Positions 17,979 to 25,894 of a stretch of DNA of 64,000 nt are shown here, in pieces. Positions within the stretch are counted from its first letter, which is position 1, and every line of letters starts with the position of its first letter. The stretch is from Mycetocola miduiensis (GTDB lineage Bacteria; Actinomycetota; Actinomycetes; Actinomycetales; Microbacteriaceae), in assembly GCF_900115155.1 (NCBI RefSeq), contig NZ_FOVM01000003.1, forward strand, positions 210,747 through 274,746, in the 5' to 3' direction. The notes under the pieces are model-generated. The model worked only from the letters and a program-made list of their open reading frames with translations. It was not told the origin of the DNA and made no database searches. A program made the position numbers and the translations under genes.

Positions 17979-18566
17979 ATGGACGCAACACGCACTCCCC
18001 TCAGCGGGTCGCACCGCGACCGCGTTGTGCTCGCCGCGATAGAGCTGGTCAACGCGCTCGCTCCGGGTCACGAGCATGGGCACGTATTCGCGCCTGGACT
18101 TTCGCCAGTGGACGTCGCGAATACGGCAAACGCCGCGTTCGCGGGCTTTTCCGACAACCAATCCGACTTTGAGCCAAGTGACGCGCGAGAAACTCTTGCT
18201 CTTGCCCTCTCGCTTCAACGCATTTTTTTCGCCCTTGGGTCCCAGCGTGTGCCAGAGGCGATCGCCCTCCTGAACATGTTGCTCGGCAAATACCCTTCTG
18301 CCCTGCACCTCTCGGTCGATGAACCGTGGTCACTGCACTATCACGACCACACGCTGCCGGCCCATGCCGGATGGACCACGGGTAGCGCGGCGGCGCTCGC
18401 GTCCTTCGTCTCGTCGGGGCACTGGGCATATTTGGGCACCTGCGAGGCAATCGCCTGCGATCGAGTGTTCCTGGACGTCACTCGTAACACGTCGCGACGA
18501 TTCTGTTCGGTGCGCTGTCAGAACCGCGAGAAGGTGCGGGCATTCCGTCGACGACGCGAATACTGA
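17979..18566 (+). CDS. CGNR zinc-finger (ABATE domain) protein
   Basis: A 195-residue protein with an N-terminal ABATE-type region (residues about 1-140, RDRVVLAAIELVNALAPGHE) and a C-terminal CGNR-like zinc finger. The finger reads CEAIACDRVFLDVTRNTSRR then FCSVRCQNREKV. The usual CGNR tetrapeptide is CQNR here, which preserves the Cys and Asn-Arg. This family is treated as putative stress-linked transcription regulators of actinobacteria. The ATG lies two bases after the MFS stop, so it probably regulates or is co-expressed with the importer-hydrolase-MFS set. No direct evidence of DNA binding is visible beyond the finger. Confidence 0.85.
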   Translation: MDATRTPLSGSHRDRVVLAAIELVNALAPGHEHGHVFAPGLSPVDVANTANAAFAGFSDNQSDFEPSDARETLALALSLQRIFFALGSQRVPEAIALLNMLLGKYPSALHLSVDEPWSLHYHDHTLPAHAGWTTGSAAALASFVSSGHWAYLGTCEAIACDRVFLDVTRNTSRRFCSVRCQNREKVRAFRRRREY

Positions 18567-18602
18567 CCTCGCAGAACACCGAAACGGCGAGGGTCCGTTG
18601 AG

Positions 18603-19448
18603 TCAGGTCCTGTTCCTGGTCGAGCTCGCGGCAATCGCTGTCAGCTCTCCCCTCGACCGAGCGCCCGCTTTGCGGAGCAGATTCGACACGTGGAACTTGA
18701 CGGTGTTGTCGCTGATGCCCAATTGATCCGCGATCGCACGATTGCGCGCTCCCGATGCCACCAGGCGGAGCACATCGCGCTCCCGCGGGCTGAAGACCAC
18801 CGAGTCCTCGAGCGGCTCGGCTTCTGCCGGAGGGTCGAGCGGGAGCCGAATGTCGAGGGATGTCCCCCAGCCTGTCGTCGACGACACCTCCAGGTCGCCG
18901 TCGAGAACAGCGACCCGTTCGGCGATGGGCCTGAGCGCGTCGTCGTGGGCGCTGATCTCGCCCTGACCGTCGTCGCGGATGCCGATGAGCAAGTTGAGTC
19001 CATCGCAGTCCCACTGGATGCGCACCCGTTTCGCCTCCTCCTGGTCGACAAGCGCGAGCACCGCGCTGCGAACGATCGCGCGAGCCGCATGAGCCACCTC
19101 CCCCGGCAGCGCCCGCCCGCCGGTCGGCGGTTCGACGAACTGCACGTCCAGGCCGCCGAAGCGCGCGAGCGGACGAAGGTCGGAACGGAGCCGGGCGAAC
19201 GCCCCATCCACCGGCTCCAGCATGGTGCCCAGCTGTTGGTCGGTCGTGCTGCGTAACTCGATCAGGGCAGCGGATGCCAGATCGAGCGCCGTCGCGCGAC
19301 TTGCGCGGTCGTCCAGTCGCGTCGAACGGAGGACCGCGAGAATCGACTCGAGCGTCACAGCATGCCGATCAGCCTGCTCCGCCACCGCCTGGGCGTGCTC
19401 GAGCTGAAGCCTGCGAGAGACCGGACCAAGGGCGTTGTTGTTGCTCAT
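18603..19448 (-). CDS. Histidine-kinase-type ATPase domain fused to a LuxR helix-turn-helix
   Basis: A 281-residue cytoplasmic protein with an unusual fusion. Residues about 1-95 are helical and resemble a kinase dimerisation region, but I see no conserved phosphoacceptor His. Residues about 110-205 look like the GHKL ATPase domain of NarX/DegS-type kinases, with the G1 box IRDDGQGEIS and the G2-like ending DLEVSSTTGWGTSLDIRLPL. Residues about 215-275 are a clear LuxR/NarL DNA-binding domain (FSPRERDVLRLVASG, NRAIADQLGISDNTVKFHVS). There is no membrane segment or receiver domain. The gene is divergent from hxlB, with 100 bases between, so it may control the hxlBA pair. It may act as a one-component ATP- or ligand-sensing regulator. 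Confidence 0.85.
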   Translation of the reverse strand: MSNNNALGPVSRRLQLEHAQAVAEQADRHAVTLESILAVLRSTRLDDRASRATALDLASAALIELRSTTDQQLGTMLEPVDGAFARLRSDLRPLARFGGLDVQFVEPPTGGRALPGEVAHAARAIVRSAVLALVDQEEAKRVRIQWDCDGLNLLIGIRDDGQGEISAHDDALRPIAERVAVLDGDLEVSSTTGWGTSLDIRLPLDPPAEAEPLEDSVVFSPRERDVLRLVASGARNRAIADQLGISDNTVKFHVSNLLRKAGARSRGELTAIAASSTRNRT

Positions 19449-19548
19449 CGCTTCAACCTACCCGCCCAACCTGTACCTACCGCAATGGGTAGGGCCACTC
19501 CACCGCCGGGCGGGCGCGTCGCGACCCCAACCCGGCGACTATGGATAC

Positions 19549-20151
19549 ATGACTGCTGCGAACTCCGACGCATTGACGCCCTCAACACCCGGCGTGACGG
19601 CATCCCTCTCCCTCATCATGGAGGAAGTCGGTGCGACGACCGACGAGGTGATGACACACCGAGCGGACGACCTCGACGGCCTCGCCGAAACCCTCGCGAT
19701 TGCCCGGCGGATCTTCGTGCTCGGGGCGGGCCGCTCCGGCATCGCCCTGCAGATGACTGCCATGCGCCTCATGCACCTCGGCCTGACCGTGCACGTCGTC
19801 GGCGATGTGACCACGCCGGCGATCGGCCCTGGCGACGTGCTGCTGACGGCAAGCGGCTCGGGAACGACGACATCGATCGTTCGTGGGGCGGATGCCGCGG
19901 TGAAGGCCGGCGCCAGCGTCACCGTCATCACGACAGCCGCAGAGTCGCCGTTGGCCGCACTCGCCACCGCCGTCGTGGTCGTGCCGGCCGCGGGAAAACT
20001 GGACCGTTCCGGCAACGTTTCTACGCAGTACGCGGGCGGCCTGTTCGAGCAGACCGTCATGCTGCTCGGCGACGCCGTGTTCCACAGCCTCTGGCTGCGT
20101 TCGGGGCGGAGCGCAGACGAGCTCTGGCCCCGGCACTCGAATCTTGAATGA
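19549..20151 (+). CDS. hxlB: 6-phospho-3-hexuloisomerase
   Basis: A 200-residue SIS-domain isomerase converting D-arabino-3-hexulose 6-phosphate to fructose 6-phosphate, the second step of the ribulose monophosphate (RuMP) route. The SIS fold is evident: GAGRSGIALQMTAMRLMHLG for the phosphate-binding loop, then LLTASGSGTTTSIVRGADAA and the closing helix with FEQTVMLLGDAVFHSLW. The ATG at 19549 is chosen because earlier in-frame starts give unrelated N-terminal residues. hxlA follows after 52 bases. The pair fixes formaldehyde onto ribulose 5-phosphate, or runs backwards to make pentose phosphate. Confidence 0.93.
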   Translation: MTAANSDALTPSTPGVTASLSLIMEEVGATTDEVMTHRADDLDGLAETLAIARRIFVLGAGRSGIALQMTAMRLMHLGLTVHVVGDVTTPAIGPGDVLLTASGSGTTTSIVRGADAAVKAGASVTVITTAAESPLAALATAVVVVPAAGKLDRSGNVSTQYAGGLFEQTVMLLGDAVFHSLWLRSGRSADELWPRHSNLE

Positions 20152-20203
20152 CACCGCCTCCGTGCATACACGAAGGCTCGCACCACAACCAGAAAGAGAC
20201 ACC

Positions 20204-20827
20204 ATGAAGTTGCAGTTCGCCATGGACACCCTGACCACCGAAGCAGCGCTCGAGCTCGCCGCTGCCGCCGCGCCGCACGTCGACATCCTCGAACTCGGCA
20301 CGCCGCTCATCAAGAGCGCAGGCTTGTCGGCCATCACCGCCGTGAAGGCTGCGCACCCAGACAAGATCGTGTTTGCCGACCTCAAGACGATGGACGCTGG
20401 TGAGCTCGAGGCCGACATCGCGTTCGCCGCAGGCGCTGACCTCGTCACTGTTCTCGGCGTCGCCGGTGACAGCACCATCACGGGAGCGGTGAAAGCCGCG
20501 AAGAAGCATGGCAAAGGCATCGTCGTCGACCTGATCGGTGTTGCCGACAAGCCGGCCCGTGCCCGCGAGGTCGTCGCCCTCGGCGCCGAGTTCGTCGAGA
20601 TGCACGCCGGGCTCGACGAGCAGGCTGAAGAGGGCTTCACATTCGCCACCCTCCTGCGTGACGGAGAAGCATCCGGTTCGCCGTTCTCGGTCGCCGGCGG
20701 AATCAATGCGTCGACTATCGCCTCCGTCCAGGCATCCGGTGCCCAGGTTGCCGTCGCTGGCGGAGCCATCTATGGCGCCCCGGATGTCGGCGCCGCTGCC
20801 GCGGAATTGCGCGCCGCGATCGTCTAG
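20204..20827 (+). CDS. hxlA: 3-hexulose-6-phosphate synthase
   Basis: A 207-residue TIM-barrel aldolase of the orotidine-decarboxylase superfamily, condensing formaldehyde with ribulose 5-phosphate. The superfamily signature D-x-K-x-x-D appears as D59-K61-D64 in FADLKTMDAGE. Other active-site positions are D8 and E30 (DILELGTPLI), with the phosphate-binding ends VAGGIN and GGAIYGAPD. The ATG at 20204 follows AGAAAGAGA. It is the second gene of the hxlBA unit and is followed by a strong hairpin terminator. Confidence 0.95.
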   Translation: MKLQFAMDTLTTEAALELAAAAAPHVDILELGTPLIKSAGLSAITAVKAAHPDKIVFADLKTMDAGELEADIAFAAGADLVTVLGVAGDSTITGAVKAAKKHGKGIVVDLIGVADKPARAREVVALGAEFVEMHAGLDEQAEEGFTFATLLRDGEASGSPFSVAGGINASTIASVQASGAQVAVAGGAIYGAPDVGAAAAELRAAIV

Positions 20828-20840
20828 ACCGAGTCGGTGT

Positions 20841-20877
20841 CCGCATGGGTTCGCGGAACACCCGCGAACCCATGCGG
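20841..20877. terminator. Strong hairpin terminator after hxlA
   Basis: CCGCATGGGTTCGCGG at 20841-20856, loop AACAC, then the exact 16-base reverse complement to 20877. It lies 13 bases after the hxlA stop and between convergent genes, so it can serve both. No T-run follows. Confidence 0.7.
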
Positions 20878-20977
20878 TCTGATCCTGTCGCGGCAAAGCC
20901 GCTGCCAAGTTGTGGGAATGACTGAAGCGAAGCCTGTGATTGCATGGCGATCCGCTACCTACGTCGGCTGTTCACGC

Positions 20978-23347
20978 TCATATCTTCACGTCCAGCGCTG
21001 CGCGCACGATGCTGTCGGTGTCTATGCCGTGGTGCCGGTAGACGTCGTCGATGTCGCCGGACTGTCCGAAGCCCGACACCCCTAGATTCCGGGCAGGTAC
21101 GTTGTTGATGCTGGAGAGGAACGCGAGAGTGTGCGGGTGTCCGTCGATTACTGTCACCTGCGGGACAGCACGGCCGACCGGGAAGACTTGGTCGAGGATC
21201 CACGACGGCCCTTCACCGAGCCCGCGCCGCGCTTGCAAGGCCTCGAACAACAGGCCCGGGCTCGTAACGCACACCACCTCGGCCGCCACGCCCTGGTCGG
21301 CGAGTCGGTCAGCCGCCGCGAGTGCCTCGGGAACCAGTGCGCCCATCGTCGCGATCTGGACCGCTGGCTGGTCGACCGCGCGCAAAACGTATGCACCGGC
21401 CACCACATGACGGCGGCGGCGCTCTCGAGCCGCCGGATCCTCGGGCACTGCGGCGAGCTTTTGATCGATCGGTTTCGTCGAGAGGCGCAGGTACGCCGAC
21501 TTACCGCCGGGCCGTCCGAGCTGTCCCATCGCAGCTAGTAACGCCCATTCAACATCGACGACGAAGGCGGGCTCGTAGCTCAGGCATTCAGGTTGTTCGA
21601 GCCCGATCGACGGTGTCTTGATGGACTGATGCGCGCCGCCTTCGGGGGCGAGCGTGACACCCGACGGCGTCCCGACGAGAATGGATTGGCCTCCCGCGTA
21701 CATGCCGTACGACCATGGCTCCAGCGCGCGCTCGACGAACGGATCGTAAATTGTGCCGATCGGGAACAGAGTCTCGCCCCAGCGGCTCCACGTGGCTCCG
21801 AGCTCGCTGATGAGACCAACAAGGTTCACCTCTGCGATGCCGAGTTCGATGTGCTGGCCGGACGGACGCTCGCGCCAGTGCAGCATTGTTTCACGGTCGT
21901 CGTCGAACCAGTCGCGGCGTTCTTCGGTCGACCACACACCGACTTTGTTGATCCAGCCAGCGAGGTTCGTGCTCGAGCTCACGTCTGGGCTCACCGTCAC
22001 GACACGACGGGCGGCCTCAGGGGCGACCCGAGTGAGGTCGAGGAGGGCGCGGCCGAGGGCTGCTTGAGTGGTGGCGATACCCGTGGGTGTCCGGCCCAGG
22101 TCGGTCGGCACCTCCGGGGGGGCACTTGTCTGGATCGTGGGACGCTCGAGGCGCTCGGCCGCGGCTGTGCAGATCAGACCAGCGGCAGAATCCACCGTGA
22201 AGCGCGACCATGGCGCCGCAGCGTTCTCGCCGAGCGACGCTGCGAGCTGCTCGTACTGCTCGACTGAGAGCAGCGAGGAGTGGTTCTGTGGGTGCCCTTC
22301 GAGCGGCAGGCCATGCCCCTTGACGGTGTAAGCGATGATGACGCTCGGCCGCGTGTCGTCAATCTCGGCGTAGGCACGGCGAAGCGCGTCGATGTCGTGG
22401 CCGCCGAGGTTGCGGATCGCGGCGAGAAGGGTCGGGTCGTCAACATCCGCGATAAGCGCGCCAATGGCCGCAGCGTCTACACCGGCGCCTGGCAGCCGCT
22501 GGCGTAGGTCATCTGCGGCACAACGTAGCAGCCGCTGGTATTCAGGATTCGACATCTCCAGAAGCCGACGGCGGAGGCTGTCGCCTCCTGGTCGTGCCAT
22601 CAGGCTCTCGAGCCTACGGCCAAAGCGGACGGTGATCACCTGCCAACCGGCCGCATCGAAGAGCTTCTCGATCTTGCCAGCAGCAATATTCGGGACGACA
22701 CGGTCGAGCGACTGGCGGTTGAGGTCGACGATCCAGACGATTTCACCTAGGTCCTGCACCGAAGCATCAAGCACCGCTTCCCAGATCGCACCCTCGTCAA
22801 GTTCGGCGTCGCCCACCAACGAGTATTGCCGGCCCCGGTTCGGACAACCGGTGAGCGTTTCGGTGTAGCGACGAGACATCGCGCCCCAGATCGGAGCAGT
22901 CGAACCGATCCCCACGGATCCCGTCGAATAGTCCGCGGCGTCAGGGTCTTTCGTGCGGCTCGGATAGCTCTGCAGCCCACCAAACTGACGCAGAGTCGTC
23001 AAGTACTCCTCGCCAAGCTGACCGGTCAAGTAGTTGATCGCATGAAGTACGGGAGAGGCGTGCGGCTTGACCGACACGCGGTCTTCAGCCCGCAACTGCT
23101 CAAACCAGAGCGAGGTCATGATCGTGGTCATCGACGCGCTCGACGCCTGGTGCCCGCCGACCTTAACGCCGGAGGTGTTGGGGCGGACTTTGTTGGCGTG
23201 ATGGACGATCGACGTGGCCAGCCAGAGAACGCGCTTCTCGATCTGTTGAAGGGCGATGTCACGCTCCGCGCTCTCTATCAAGGCGGCGGGTGTCGTCATC
23301 AAGGCGGCGGGTGTCGTCGGTGAATAGGAAAGGGCAGTGATGTTCAT
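20978..23347 (-). CDS. TPP-dependent enzyme, AceE (E1)/transketolase-like
   Basis: A 789-residue cytoplasmic thiamine-diphosphate enzyme with the homodimeric E1/transketolase plan. The TPP/Mg motif begins GDAELDEGAIWEAV (residues about 179-192) and ends with the metal-binding Asn in VDLNRQSLD (residue about 210). The pyrimidine domain with the catalytic Glu is seen at IELGIAEVNLVGLISELG near residue 500, and a transketolase C-terminal domain follows. The 2-oxoacid versus sugar-phosphate substrate cannot be decided here. Segments such as HASPVLHAINYLTGQL and GLQSYPSRTKDP look closer to AceE. The N-terminus contains a tandem 7-residue repeat, so the start could be 23347 or 23299. It is divergent from the Lrp/AsnC gene and convergent with hxlA. 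Confidence 0.85.
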   Translation of the reverse strand: MNITALSYSPTTPAALMTTPAALIESAERDIALQQIEKRVLWLATSIVHHANKVRPNTSGVKVGGHQASSASMTTIMTSLWFEQLRAEDRVSVKPHASPVLHAINYLTGQLGEEYLTTLRQFGGLQSYPSRTKDPDAADYSTGSVGIGSTAPIWGAMSRRYTETLTGCPNRGRQYSLVGDAELDEGAIWEAVLDASVQDLGEIVWIVDLNRQSLDRVVPNIAAGKIEKLFDAAGWQVITVRFGRRLESLMARPGGDSLRRRLLEMSNPEYQRLLRCAADDLRQRLPGAGVDAAAIGALIADVDDPTLLAAIRNLGGHDIDALRRAYAEIDDTRPSVIIAYTVKGHGLPLEGHPQNHSSLLSVEQYEQLAASLGENAAAPWSRFTVDSAAGLICTAAAERLERPTIQTSAPPEVPTDLGRTPTGIATTQAALGRALLDLTRVAPEAARRVVTVSPDVSSSTNLAGWINKVGVWSTEERRDWFDDDRETMLHWRERPSGQHIELGIAEVNLVGLISELGATWSRWGETLFPIGTIYDPFVERALEPWSYGMYAGGQSILVGTPSGVTLAPEGGAHQSIKTPSIGLEQPECLSYEPAFVVDVEWALLAAMGQLGRPGGKSAYLRLSTKPIDQKLAAVPEDPAARERRRRHVVAGAYVLRAVDQPAVQIATMGALVPEALAAADRLADQGVAAEVVCVTSPGLLFEALQARRGLGEGPSWILDQVFPVGRAVPQVTVIDGHPHTLAFLSSINNVPARNLGVSGFGQSGDIDDVYRHHGIDTDSIVRAALDVKI
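23277..23318. repeat. Perfect 21-bp tandem duplication inside the TPP-enzyme gene
   Basis: Bases 23277-23297 are repeated exactly at 23298-23318. On the minus strand this adds seven codons (a second TPAAL-type segment) near the N-terminus without breaking the frame. It looks like a recent slippage event. Confidence 0.85.
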
Positions 23348-23511
23348 GGGAGACCTTCGGCGCTGAAGAGAACGTTGTCCACGGGGCGAACGGGTGTGCG
23401 CCGCCGGAATAGCTGTGCGGCAGATCTTGTGGACCGAGCCGTGTTACGCGAGCTTGAAACAGAGCCACGCACGAGTGTTTTGACTTGCAATCTGACCACT
23501 CCTGACGATCA

Positions 23512-23549
23512 TGCGCAACACACGATGCGTGAATTGCGCAGGTTGCGCA
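23512..23549. promoter_or_regulatory. Candidate Lrp/AsnC operator repeats
   Basis: TGCGCAA (23512-23518) and TTGCGCA (23534-23540) are inverted, and a second TTGCGCA follows at 23543-23549. They lie 37-74 bases before the regulator's GTG and between the divergent TPP-enzyme and Lrp genes. Repeated half-sites like this fit binding by an octameric Lrp/AsnC protein. Confidence 0.45.
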
Positions 23550-23585
23550 CTACGCTGGGGTACCGATCGAGACGGAGTGATCATT

Positions 23586-24110
23586 GTGGACACAGCACGG
23601 CGGGCCGACGACATCGACGCTGCACTTCTTCGTGCGCTCATCGCAAATCCGGATGCTACGAACCTCGCGCTTGCCGAGGCGACTGGGCTAGCTCGAAACA
23701 CAGTCAGGGCCCGGCTGGCGCGATACGCCGCCGAAAAGTCTCTGCGGTCCTTTGAACGTCGCCTCGATCCAGCATTTCTCGGCTTTCCATTGGAAGCGTT
23801 CATTCTCACGACGGTCAAGCAACGCAAGCTCAGCGCCATTTCGGGGACTCTCGCCGAGATTCCCGAGGTTGTTCAGGTGCACGGCCTCGCTGGAGTGGCT
23901 GACCTGCTCGTGCACGTTGTGGCGCGAGACGCCGAGGACCTCTACAGAATTGCCGGTCACATACTCGACATTGATGGCGTCAAGCGGACCACCACCGGCC
24001 TGGTAATGGGCGAGTTCGTTGAACACCGGATCGCACAACTCATCGGAGCGGATTCAACGGGATCTCGGCCGGCCGGGCCACGACGTGCCCCTCCACTCCC
24101 CCATCGATGA
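23586..24110 (+). CDS. Lrp/AsnC-family transcriptional regulator
   Basis: A 174-residue regulator. The N-terminal helix-turn-helix (residues about 8-55) contains DIDAALLRALIANPDATNLA and the recognition part ATGLARNTVRARLARY. The C-terminal RAM effector domain (residues about 70-150) contains SGTLAEIPEVVQVHGLAGVA and DLLVHVVARDAEDLYRI. I prefer the GTG at 23586, because an upstream ATG at 23511 would add a Cys-rich tail overlapping the operator repeats. It is divergent from the TPP-enzyme gene and most likely controls it in response to an amino or keto acid. Confidence 0.9.
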   Translation: MDTARRADDIDAALLRALIANPDATNLALAEATGLARNTVRARLARYAAEKSLRSFERRLDPAFLGFPLEAFILTTVKQRKLSAISGTLAEIPEVVQVHGLAGVADLLVHVVARDAEDLYRIAGHILDIDGVKRTTTGLVMGEFVEHRIAQLIGADSTGSRPAGPRRAPPLPHR

Positions 24111-24313
24111 AAAGCGCGGCGTCAAAGTGTTCTCCGACTCAGGCCATTCTCGCCAGGACCCAGGCATCGGAAGACAGGTAATCGCCCTGACATGAACCAC
24201 ACCTCGCTACGCCATCGAGGCCCGGGCTTCATCATCGCCACACCCATAGGTGGCGCGCGAAGCCGCGTTCCAATGCGAAGCACCTTGAACCCGCCGGACC
24301 CCCACAAGGTCGA

Positions 24314-24337
24314 GTAGGCCGGCTTTCGCTCGCCTAC
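24314..24337. terminator. Candidate terminator in the gap after the Lrp gene
   Basis: GTAGGC (24314-24319) pairs with GCCTAC (24332-24337), with a further GC-rich inner part. It is followed by the pyrimidine-rich CTCTTCTTCTTTCT, as in a plus-strand terminator. A second hairpin (AGCACGG...CCGTGCT, 24485-24512) lies further on. The rest of the 547-base gap 24111-24589 shows no gene I can support. Confidence 0.35.
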
Positions 24338-24589
24338 CCACTCTTCTTCTTTCTGGCATTCACTCGCTTCGTCGGCCTTCGAGCAGACTGCGGTATCGAT
24401 CCCCCATGACTTCCGGAGGCATTAGTCCTATCGCGTGGATGGGCGTATCCGGATCCTTACCGTCTTAGGGCGGCGGAGACGTAGAGCACGGAGCGGATAT
24501 CGCCCGTGCTGGTCTGACCATTCGCTGCCTCGGACGCGAGTCAGCGATTCGCTGGTCATGCGAGAAAACGGTTGCCTATAACAAAACTG

Positions 24590-24631
24590 TTGACAGATCT
24601 CGAACCCGTCTTCCATAATGGTCCAACCATT
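24590..24631 (+). promoter_or_regulatory. Sigma-70-type promoter overlapped by a GntR-type operator
   Basis: TTGACA at 24590-24595 and CATAAT at 24614-24619 with an 18-base spacer form a clear promoter ahead of the M24 gene. AATGGT-CCA-ACCATT at 24617-24631 is a perfect 15-bp palindrome of the TGGT-N3-ACCA type bound by FadR-subfamily GntR proteins, and it covers the end of the -10 box. The operon's last gene is such a regulator, so autorepression of the whole operon is the natural reading. A ribosome site AAAGGAG lies just before the ATG at 24658. Confidence 0.6.
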
Positions 24632-24657
24632 GGTCATATCAAAACAAAGGAGTTTCG

Positions 24658-25875
24658 ATGCTTCACACCGACGTGCAGGACATCACTGTTGACGAATATC
24701 GGGGGCGAGTCGCCAAGACTCAGGCGAAAATGTCTGAAGAGGGCTACGACCTGCTTCTGGCTTGGTCGGACAGCTATCGGATGAGCAATGTTCGTTGGCT
24801 CGCGAATTACCGCGCGTTCGACGGCGTGTTCCCCTACCCGGCCATGGTCGTGCTACCGCAAAAGGGCGATCCGATCCTTCTGGCTGAAGGCAGCCTGGTC
24901 AGTTACGCGCAGGACTGCACCTGGATGAATGACGTCCGAGGAATCCGCCAGCAGCTCGCGAATGTCCTTCGTGAGTACGCGGCTTCAGGCACGGTGCGCA
25001 CGGTCGCGATCGCGGGTTACAAGTACCTAGCGGCTGAGTTCCTGGACATCATCAAAGCATCCCTCCCTGATTCCATCGAAATCGTGCCGACCGGCTTCCT
25101 CGACTACTTCAAATCGATCAAGAGCGAGGCCGAGATTCGCAACATGGCCGTCGCCGGTCGCTTGGCAGACATTGGCATCGAGGCTGTGCGCCAGAACACT
25201 TACGAAGGGGTTTCCGAGCGAGAGCTTGCTCGGGCCGCATACGCGGCAATGTACGCCAACGGAGCCGACACTTCATCGTTCGACATCATGGTGCAGACCG
25301 GCGAGAACTCCGCGAACTACTTCCTCGCGCACCCAACTGACCGCAAGCTCCAACACGGCGAGACCATCCTTATCGACATGGGCTGCCGCTACAACGGGTA
25401 CTCGTCCGACATGGCGCGCGGCGTCTCTTTCGGCCCGGTCTCGAGGGACGCACAGCGAATGCAAGAAACCTGCTTGGAAGCGTGGCAGGCGGGATACGAC
25501 GCCCTGCGTGTCGGGATGACTGGCGAGGAAGCGGACGTCGCCGCCGACGACATAATCCGCGCCGCGGGTTACAGCCACTCCGCGGGCGAGGGACGCGGTT
25601 GCGCGCACGGAACCGGGATGGACCCGGAAGAGGAAGGCCCCGTGATCGGTCCTGGTAGCGATTGGGTTTTGACGGCAAATCAGAGTTTTGCCTTCGAGGT
25701 AACCCTCCTGCTCCCGGGCATTGGAGGGACCCGCATCGAGGACGTCGTGATCCTCCGTGAAGAGGGTGCTCAGTCTTTGACCCACTACGACTACGTCAAC
25801 AACTGGGATTGGGTGACCAAGCCGGCTGACGCTCCTGTCATCCCGAAGCTCAACCACCCCATCGAGCTTCCTTAA
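24658..25875 (+). CDS. M24-family metallohydrolase (creatinase/Xaa-Pro peptidase-like)
   Basis: A 405-residue protein with the two-domain pita-bread layout. An N-terminal creatinase-like domain (residues about 1-150) precedes a C-terminal M24 domain. All five dinuclear metal ligands of the peptidase branch are present: D240 (ILIDMG), D251 (SSDMARG), H317 (CAHGTGMD), E347 (AFEVTLL) and E361 (RIEDVV). It should therefore be a metal-dependent peptidase or amidohydrolase rather than a metal-free creatinase. It is the first gene of the operon, five or more bases before a ribose-type ABC importer, so the imported solute may carry a cleavable amide or prolyl bond. The substrate is not known. Confidence 0.9.
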   Translation: MLHTDVQDITVDEYRGRVAKTQAKMSEEGYDLLLAWSDSYRMSNVRWLANYRAFDGVFPYPAMVVLPQKGDPILLAEGSLVSYAQDCTWMNDVRGIRQQLANVLREYAASGTVRTVAIAGYKYLAAEFLDIIKASLPDSIEIVPTGFLDYFKSIKSEAEIRNMAVAGRLADIGIEAVRQNTYEGVSERELARAAYAAMYANGADTSSFDIMVQTGENSANYFLAHPTDRKLQHGETILIDMGCRYNGYSSDMARGVSFGPVSRDAQRMQETCLEAWQAGYDALRVGMTGEEADVAADDIIRAAGYSHSAGEGRGCAHGTGMDPEEEGPVIGPGSDWVLTANQSFAFEVTLLLPGIGGTRIEDVVILREEGAQSLTHYDYVNNWDWVTKPADAPVIPKLNHPIELP

Positions 25876-25894
25876 CGAAATGGGAGCCGCAGAC

